Origin: Mycobacterium sp.
GTDB taxonomy: Bacteria > Actinomycetota > Actinomycetes > Mycobacteriales > Mycobacteriaceae
Direction of reading: 5' to 3'
Assembly: GCA_023264755.1 (NCBI GenBank)
Contig: JAHFVB010000008.1
Location: 9,210-17,964 of the forward strand
DNA length: 8,755 nt
This document shows positions 4,251-8,755 of the stretch, piece after piece (position 1 is the first letter of the stretch; each line of letters begins with the position of its first letter). The position numbers and the translations under genes are program-made. Below the pieces are notes generated by a model, which saw only the letters and a list, made by a program, of their open reading frames with translations, did not search any database and was not told the DNA's origin.

Positions 4251-7163
4251 ATGAGCCCGAGACACACCGACGACGCCAACACCGACGTCATTCGCAGCTC
4301 CGCGCCCGCGCATTCGGCCCAACCGGCCATTCCGCGGCTGATCCGCACCCTGGCCGTCCCGATCATCCTCGGCTGGATAGTCCTGATCGCCGTGCTCAAC
4401 GTCGTCGTCCCGCAGCTCGAAGAGGTCGGCAAGCTGCGCACGGTATCGATGACACCCGACGCCGCCCCGTCGATGATCTCGATGCGGCACATCGGTCAGG
4501 TGTTCAAGGAGTTCGACTCCAACAGCGCGGCCATGATCGTGCTCGAGGGGCAACAGCCACTCGGCGCCGACGCACACGCCTACTACGACCAGCTGGTCAA
4601 GAAGCTCGAAGCCGACACCAAGCACGTCGAACACGTCCAGGACTTCTGGAGCGACTCCTTGACCGCCGCCGGCTCGCAGAGCAACGACGGCAAGGCCGCC
4701 TACGTTCAGGTCTACCTGCGCGGCAACCAGGGTGAGTCCCTGGCCAACGAATCCGTCGAGGCCGTCGCGCACATCATCGACAGCGTGCCCGCCCCGCCGG
4801 GCGTGAAGGCCTACCTCACCGGCTCCGCGGCGCTGGCCGCCGACCAGAGCACCGCGGGCGACAGCAGCATGCAGCTCGTCGAAATGGTCACGTTCACCGT
4901 CATCATCATCATGCTGTTGCTGGTCTACCGATCGATCGTCACGGTGTTGATCACCCTCGTCATGGTCGTGCTGGAGCTGTCTGCCGCCCGAGGCGTGGTG
5001 GCCTTCCTCGGCTTCCACAACATCATCGGGTTGTCGACCTTCGCTACCAACCTGCTGGTCACCCTGGCCATCGCCGCGGCGACGGACTACGCCATCTTCC
5101 TGATCGGCCGCTATCAGGAGGCCCGAGGCGCAGGCGAGGATCGAGAGTCGGCCTACTACACCATGTTCGGTGGCACGGCCCACGTGATATTGGGGTCCGG
5201 CCTGACCATCGCCGGTGCGACGTTCTGCTTGAGCTTCACCAATCTGCCGTACTTCCAGACCCTCGGCGTCCCGCTCGCGATCGGCATGACCGTCTGCGTG
5301 GTGGCCGCGCTCACGCTGGGTCCCGCTGTCGTCGCGACGGCCAGCCGCTTCGGCAAGGTGCTCGAGCCCAAGCGGGCGATGAAGGTGTACGGCTGGCGCA
5401 AGGTCGGCGCCGTCGTGACCCGTTGGCCCGGACCCATTCTGGTGGCCACCGTCGCGCTCGCGCTGGTCGGATTGGTGACGTTGCCCGGCTACCGCAACAG
5501 CTACAACGACCGGAATTACCTACCGAAGACCGTCCCCGCCAACGTGGGTTTCACCGCTGCGGACAAACACTTTTCGACTGCCCGGATGAATCCCGAACTG
5601 CTGATGGTCGAAAGCGACCATGACCTACGCAATTCCACGGACTTCCTGGTGATCAACAAGATCGCCAAGGCGATCGTGGGGGTGCCCGGTATCGCCGAGG
5701 TGCAGACCATCACCAGGCCCGAGGGCAAGCCCATCGAGCACACCACGATCCCGTTCCAACTCGGCCAGCAGAGCACTCCGCAGGTGATGAATCAGAAGTA
5801 CAACCAGGACCGCATGGCCGACATGCTCAAGCAGGCCGACGAGATGCAGTCCACCATCGACTCGTTGACCAAGATGTCGTCGTTGACTGCGCAGATGGCC
5901 GCGGTCACCCATTCGATGGTGCTCAAGACCAAGCAGACCGCCATCGACATCGCCGAAGTGCGGGACAACATCTCCAACTTCGACGACTTCTTCCGTCCGC
6001 TGCGCAATTACTTCTACTGGGAACCGCACTGCTACGACATCCCGGGCTGCTTTGCCATCCGGTCGGTGTTCGACACCCTCGACGGCATCGACACGATGAC
6101 CGACGACATCCAGAACCTGCTGCCGGATCTGGAACGGCTGGACACGCTGATGCCCCAGCTGGTCGCGCTGATGCCCGCCCAGATCGAGACGATGAAGTCG
6201 ATGAAGCAGATGATGCTGACGATGTATGCGACCCAGAAGGGTCAGCAGGATCAGCAGGCCGCCGCGACGGAGAACTCCTCGGCGATGGGCGAGGCGTTCG
6301 ACAAGTCCAGGAACGACGATTCGTTCTACCTGCCGCCGGAGGCCTTCGACAACCCGGACTTCAAACGCGGCATGAAGAACTTCATCTCACCGGACGGGCA
6401 CTCGGTGCGCTTCATCATCCAGCACGAGGGCGATCCGCTTACCCCAGAGGGCATTTCGCACATCGATGGAATCAAGCAGGCCGCCAAGGAAGCCATCAAG
6501 GGCACCCCGCTGGAAGGGTCCAAGATCTACCTGGCCGGCACCGCGGCCACCTTCAAGGACATGTCCGACGGATCCACCTACGACCTGATGATAGCCGCCA
6601 TCGCGGCCTTGGCGCTGATCTTCATCATCATGTTGATCATCACCCGCGCCGTCGTGGCCGCTTCCGTCATCGTGGCCACCGTCGCGATCTCACTCGGCGC
6701 GTCGCTGGGACTCTCGGTCTTGATCTGGCAACACCTGATCGGCATCGACCTGCACTGGATGGTGCTGCCCATGTCGGTCATCATCCTGTTGGCCGTCGGC
6801 GCCGACTACAACTTGCTGCTGGTTGCGCGGTTCAAGGAGGAGATCCACGCCGGACTCAACACGGGCATCATCCGCGCCATGGGTGGTACCGGATCGGTCG
6901 TGACCTCGGCGGGCCTGGTGTTCGCCTTCACGATGATGTCGATGGCCGTCAGCTCCCTGACGATCATCGGGCAGGTCGGCACCACCATCGGCCTGGGTCT
7001 GCTGTTCGACACCCTGATCGTGCGCTCGTTCATGATGCCGTCCATCGCCGCCCTGCTCGGCAAGTGGTTCTGGTGGCCACAGCTGGTCCGCCAGCGACCG
7101 GTGCCCGCGCCATGGCCCAGCGTGCCCGCCGAGTCCACGGCCGTTCCGGCCGAGCAACGCTGA
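4251..7163 (+). CDS. MmpL-family RND transporter (MmpL4/MmpL5-like architecture)
   Basis: A 970-aa inner-membrane RND transporter, the usual length for cluster-I MmpL proteins (about 960-970 aa), which export lipids or siderophores using the proton gradient. TM1 is near 34-54, followed by a periplasmic domain to about 208, TM2-TM6 at about 211-364, TM7 near 393-411, a large second periplasmic domain (about 412-776), and TM8-TM12 (about 779-932). The proton-relay Asp-Tyr pairs are present: [12 protein letters not shown] (Asp279-Tyr280) and [12 protein letters not shown] (Asp852-Tyr853). The second periplasmic domain has long Met/Gln-rich helices (about 510-575 and 613-665) separated by [10 protein letters not shown], whose Cys594 and Cys600 could form a disulfide; this helical insertion is typical of MmpL4/5 relatives. 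The N-terminus places TM1 as in homologues, supporting ATG 4251. No mmpS gene is adjacent, so the orthologue and cargo cannot be named. A thioesterase follows after 20 bp. Confidence 0.95.
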   Translation: MSPRHTDDANTDVIRSSAPAHSAQPAIPRLIRTLAVPIILGWIVLIAVLNVVVPQLEEVGKLRTVSMTPDAAPSMISMRHIGQVFKEFDSNSAAMIVLEGQQPLGADAHAYYDQLVKKLEADTKHVEHVQDFWSDSLTAAGSQSNDGKAAYVQVYLRGNQGESLANESVEAVAHIIDSVPAPPGVKAYLTGSAALAADQSTAGDSSMQLVEMVTFTVIIIMLLLVYRSIVTVLITLVMVVLELSAARGVVAFLGFHNIIGLSTFATNLLVTLAIAAATDYAIFLIGRYQEARGAGEDRESAYYTMFGGTAHVILGSGLTIAGATFCLSFTNLPYFQTLGVPLAIGMTVCVVAALTLGPAVVATASRFGKVLEPKRAMKVYGWRKVGAVVTRWPGPILVATVALALVGLVTLPGYRNSYNDRNYLPKTVPANVGFTAADKHFSTARMNPELLMVESDHDLRNSTDFLVINKIAKAIVGVPGIAEVQTITRPEGKPIEHTTIPFQLGQQSTPQVMNQKYNQDRMADMLKQADEMQSTIDSLTKMSSLTAQMAAVTHSMVLKTKQTAIDIAEVRDNISNFDDFFRPLRNYFYWEPHCYDIPGCFAIRSVFDTLDGIDTMTDDIQNLLPDLERLDTLMPQLVALMPAQIETMKSMKQMMLTMYATQKGQQDQQAAATENSSAMGEAFDKSRNDDSFYLPPEAFDNPDFKRGMKNFISPDGHSVRFIIQHEGDPLTPEGISHIDGIKQAAKEAIKGTPLEGSKIYLAGTAATFKDMSDGSTYDLMIAAIAALALIFIIMLIITRAVVAASVIVATVAISLGASLGLSVLIWQHLIGIDLHWMVLPMSVIILLAVGADYNLLLVARFKEEIHAGLNTGIIRAMGGTGSVVTSAGLVFAFTMMSMAVSSLTIIGQVGTTIGLGLLFDTLIVRSFMMPSIAALLGKWFWWPQLVRQRPVPAPWPSVPAESTAVPAEQR

Positions 7164-7171
7164 CAGGCCCC

Positions 7172-7177
7172 TAGATT
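7172..7177 (+). promoter_or_regulatory. Candidate leaderless -10 element of the thioesterase gene
   Basis: TAGATT fits TANNNT and is followed by exactly six bases (GACCGC) before the ATG at 7184. No Shine-Dalgarno is visible before that ATG. The thioesterase may therefore be transcribed on its own from the short gap after mmpL, in addition to any read-through. Confidence 0.5.
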
Positions 7178-7183
7178 GACCGC

Positions 7184-7642
7184 ATGAGCCTCGTCAGCAG
7201 CGCAGCGCGTCCCCATCCCGACCGCCTCGACCCGGGGCTCTATCCGGTCCGGGGCACCGTCGACGCCCGCTTCGGTGACATGGACGCCAACCGGCATCTG
7301 AACAACCTCGCGCTGGAGGGCATGCACGAGAACACCCGCGCGACGCTCAACACGGCGGTGTTCCCCGGCGTGTACACCGCCACCGACCGTCGGCTGCGGC
7401 TCGTCGTGGCGAACAGCACCGTCCACTTTCTACGTGAATCCCATTGGCCGGCAACCATTGCAACGGGCGCCGGGATCGGCCGGATCGGACGCACGTCATA
7501 CGTCGTCTCGACCGCGCTGTTCCTCGACCAGACTTGCCTCAGCCTGTGCGACTCCGTGCTGGTGGTGCTGGACGAGGACGGACCCACGCCGATACCCGAC
7601 GAGGCACGGACCCAGCTAACGGAACTGATGCTCGCGGCGTGA
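7184..7642 (+). CDS. Hotdog-fold acyl-CoA thioesterase (4HBT/YbgC-FadM-like)
   Basis: A 152-aa single-domain hotdog protein, predicted to hydrolyse an acyl-CoA or acyl carrier thioester in the cytoplasm. The key motif is DARFGDMDANRHLNN (27-41). By comparison with 4-hydroxybenzoyl-CoA thioesterase (GDCD), Asp34 is the likely catalytic residue; the usual GHVNN is replaced by RHLNN. The central helix follows (LALEGMHENTRATL, 42-55), then the strands RLRLVVANSTVHFLRE, ATIATGAGIGRIGRTSYVVSTALF and CLSLCDSVLVVLDED. An N-terminal extension of about 22 residues is not membrane-like. It lies 20 bp behind mmpL on the same strand, so a role in trimming or recycling the acyl chain of the exported product is plausible but inferred. 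Acyl-chain specificity cannot be read from the sequence. Confidence 0.87.
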   Translation: MSLVSSAARPHPDRLDPGLYPVRGTVDARFGDMDANRHLNNLALEGMHENTRATLNTAVFPGVYTATDRRLRLVVANSTVHFLRESHWPATIATGAGIGRIGRTSYVVSTALFLDQTCLSLCDSVLVVLDEDGPTPIPDEARTQLTELMLAA

Positions 7643-7663
7643 GGCGGGGTTGGTGGGGGCAGC

Positions 7664-8134
7664 TCAGCGACGCGGAGCGGGCAGCCGCGTGGCCACGTTG
7701 ATGCGATTCCACGCGTTGATGGTGACGGCCATGGCGATCACCTGACCGAGCTCCCGCTCGGAGAACACCGCCGCGGCAGCGGCATACACCTCGTCGGAGA
7801 CGTGGCCGTGGTGCAGTTCGGTGATCGCCTCGGTCAGCGCGAGCGCCGCGCGCTCCCGCTCGGTGAACAAGTCACCGGCCTCCCTCCATGCGGCCACCAG
7901 CGCGAGTCGCTGCTCGGTCTCGCCGTGCTTGCGCGCGTCGTGGACGTGCATGTCGAGACAGAATGCGCAGTGGTTGAGTTGCGACGCGCGGATCTTGATC
8001 AACTCGCCGAGCGTCGCGTCGACGTCCTTGGCCGCCGCGGTGCTCAGGGTCATCATCGCGTCGTACAACTCGGGGGACACCTTGTAGATCTTGATGCGGT
8101 CGACAGTGTCCGAGTGCTGAAGTGTCGTTGTCAT
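7664..8134 (-). CDS. AhpD-like / carboxymuconolactone decarboxylase family protein
   Basis: A 156-aa all-helical protein of the CMD/AhpD family. The active-site pattern of alkylhydroperoxidase AhpD is intact: Glu44, then Cys56-x2-Cys59 and His63 (GELIKIRASQLNHCAFCLDMH), with the same spacing as E-x11-CxxC-x3-H in AhpD. This supports thiol-based peroxidase or disulfide chemistry rather than ring-cleavage decarboxylation. The second half (LFTERERAALALTEAITEL, then FSERELGQVIAMAVTINAWNRINVATR) is typical of the family. An in-frame upstream ATG at 8200 would overlap the divergent regulator, so I take ATG 8134, where the protein begins as in homologues (MTTTLQHSDTVDRIKIYK) and a TANNNT hexamer ends seven bases upstream. 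It is divergent from a MocR-type regulator, its likely controller. Confidence 0.9.
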   Translation of the reverse strand: MTTTLQHSDTVDRIKIYKVSPELYDAMMTLSTAAAKDVDATLGELIKIRASQLNHCAFCLDMHVHDARKHGETEQRLALVAAWREAGDLFTERERAALALTEAITELHHGHVSDEVYAAAAAVFSERELGQVIAMAVTINAWNRINVATRLPAPRR

Positions 8135-8141
8135 GCGTTCG

Positions 8142-8147
8142 ACCGTA
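8142..8147 (-). promoter_or_regulatory. Candidate -10 element of the AhpD-like gene
   Basis: On the minus strand TACGGT fits TANNNT and lies seven bases before the ATG at 8134, giving a leaderless or one-base-leader transcript. No Shine-Dalgarno is seen in those seven bases (CGAACGC). Confidence 0.35.
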
Positions 8148-8168
8148 GCGCGCAAAAGCCCATTTATC

Positions 8169-8189
8169 TGGTTCAATTGAGAGGTGGTT
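8169..8189. promoter_or_regulatory. Candidate MocR operator in the divergent intergenic region
   Basis: TGGTT occurs at 8169-8173 and 8185-8189 (16 bp apart), flanking a perfect 8-bp palindrome TCAATTGA at 8173-8180. PdxR/MocR proteins often bind direct repeats in the gap between their own gene and a divergent target, so autoregulation is plausible. The second repeat overlaps the regulator's start codon. Confidence 0.3.
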
Positions 8190-8755
8190 ACGTGGGCCAA
8201 TTCGGCGGGCCGAGATCTTCACCTCGAGCTCGGCGCCGCCATCGCACCTGGCACGCGAGGCGCCAGGGACCTACTGGTCAGCGCCTTGCGCGACGCCGTG
8301 CGGTCCGGCCAGCTCGCCACCGGAACCATGCTGCCTCCCTCTCGATCGCTCGCCGCCGATCTCGGATTGGCCCGCAACACCGTCGCCGACGCGTATGCCG
8401 ACCTCGTCGCCGAAGGCTGGCTGGCCTCCCGACAAGGTGCGGGCACCTGGGTCGTCAACACCCGCGACATCGGTTCCCCGACCAGGCCCCGCGGCTCCCC
8501 AGGCCAACCGGCCCACAACCTCATGCCGGGATCGCCCGACGTCTCGGCCTTCCCGCGCGCGGCGTGGCTCGCATCGACTCGCCGCGCCCTGACCGCGGCC
8601 CCCACCGAGGCCCTGCGCACCGGCGACCCCCGCGGTCGTCCCGAATTGCGGGAGGCCCTCTCCGAATACCTCGGCCGCGTTAGAGGTGTCCGTGCGTCAC
8701 CCGATTCCATCGTCATCTGCGCGGGCACCCGCAACGCCGTAGAACTGCTGGCCCG
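8184..8755 (+). CDS. MocR-type regulator: GntR winged helix fused to an aminotransferase-like domain (partial)
   Basis: 190 full codons are visible; the gene runs off the right edge. Residues about 28-92 form a GntR-type winged helix: ARDLLVSALRDAVRSGQL, the recognition region LPPSRSLAADLGLARNTV (50-67), and the wing GWLASRQGAGTWVV. A linker of about 25 residues rich in Pro, Gly and Arg follows. The start of a fold-type-I aminotransferase domain is then seen: MPGSPDVSAFPRAAWL (114-129) and LRTGDPRGRPELREALSEYL (144-163), then RGVRASPDSIVICAGTRNAVELL. Full MocR proteins are about 450-500 aa and bind PLP through a lysine that here lies outside the window. A stop at 8178-8180 leaves GTG 8184 as the only workable start; the preceding GAGAG is too close to be a normal ribosome binding site. 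It probably controls the divergent AhpD-like gene and itself, not necessarily vitamin B6 synthesis. Confidence 0.92.
   Translation, partial: MVTWANSAGRDLHLELGAAIAPGTRGARDLLVSALRDAVRSGQLATGTMLPPSRSLAADLGLARNTVADAYADLVAEGWLASRQGAGTWVVNTRDIGSPTRPRGSPGQPAHNLMPGSPDVSAFPRAAWLASTRRALTAAPTEALRTGDPRGRPELREALSEYLGRVRGVRASPDSIVICAGTRNAVELLA

Noticed and set aside
3908..4735. 275-aa open frame spanning the mmpL promoter and the start of mmpL
   Set aside because: It is arginine-rich, uses many A/T-ending and rare codons in the intergenic part, has no domain, and overlaps MmpL out of frame.
4185..5183. 332-aa open frame on the minus strand opposite mmpL
   Set aside because: It runs antisense to the strongly supported MmpL coding sequence. 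Its composition is the Gly/Val/Asp/His-rich type produced by the complement of high-GC genes, with no recognisable domain.
6806..7426. 206-aa minus-strand frame across the mmpL-thioesterase junction
   Set aside because: It is antisense to two well-supported genes and shows no motif.
7643..7663. Possible terminator between the convergent thioesterase and AhpD-like genes
   Set aside because: The 21-bp gap is a G-rich run with no inverted repeat.
8135..8200. N-terminal extension of the AhpD-like protein from ATG 8200
   Set aside because: It would overlap the regulator's start and cover the promoter gap. Homologue-like sequence begins at 8134 with a -10 hexamer just upstream.

Overview
The window is high-GC actinobacterial DNA, most likely from a mycobacterium of the rapid-growing (Mycolicibacterium) type. 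Three things point there: a full-length MmpL lipid/siderophore transporter, a FadD2-like acyl-CoA synthetase next to a stand-alone LigD-type polymerase (the arrangement I recall for Rv0270/Rv0269c in M. tuberculosis), and start sites that look leaderless. I see no rRNA, tRNA, CRISPR array, insertion sequence or phage gene. No gene-free stretch exceeds 300 bases.

Layout, left to right. (1) Minus strand: the N-terminal 387 codons of a FadD2-like fatty-acyl-AMP/CoA ligase, running off the left edge. (2) Divergent from it across 54 bp: a 413-aa stand-alone primase-polymerase of the LigD POL family (PolD2/Rv0269c type). (3) A 150-bp gap with a 13-bp near-direct repeat and two hairpins, then a 151-aa STAS-domain protein and a 35-aa small ORF in tandem. 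(4) Convergent with these, on the minus strand: a roughly 41-aa leader ORF whose stop overlaps the start of a 221-aa atypical short-chain dehydrogenase (ATGA junction). (5) A divergent regulatory gap of about 265 bp, then a 970-aa MmpL transporter with no MmpS partner in view, followed 20 bp later by a hotdog acyl-CoA thioesterase. (6) Convergent with the thioesterase: a 156-aa AhpD-like (carboxymuconolactone decarboxylase family) protein, divergent across 49 bp from a MocR-type GntR/aminotransferase regulator cut by the right edge.

How the genes may fit together. The ligase, transporter and thioesterase all belong to acyl-lipid metabolism or export. The AhpD-like protein with its MocR neighbour looks like a self-contained regulator-target pair. 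The polymerase belongs to DNA repair and is joined to the lipid ligase only through a shared promoter region.

The most notable recurring signal is regulatory. At five gene starts (1162-, 1217+, 3985-, 7184+, 8134-) a TANNNT -10 hexamer ends exactly 6 or 7 nt before the start codon, the geometry expected for leaderless transcripts. I did not find a clearly undescribed system. The best leads are the leader ORF coupled to the dehydrogenase, the repeat-bearing region in front of the STAS gene, and the STAS protein's missing phospho-serine.
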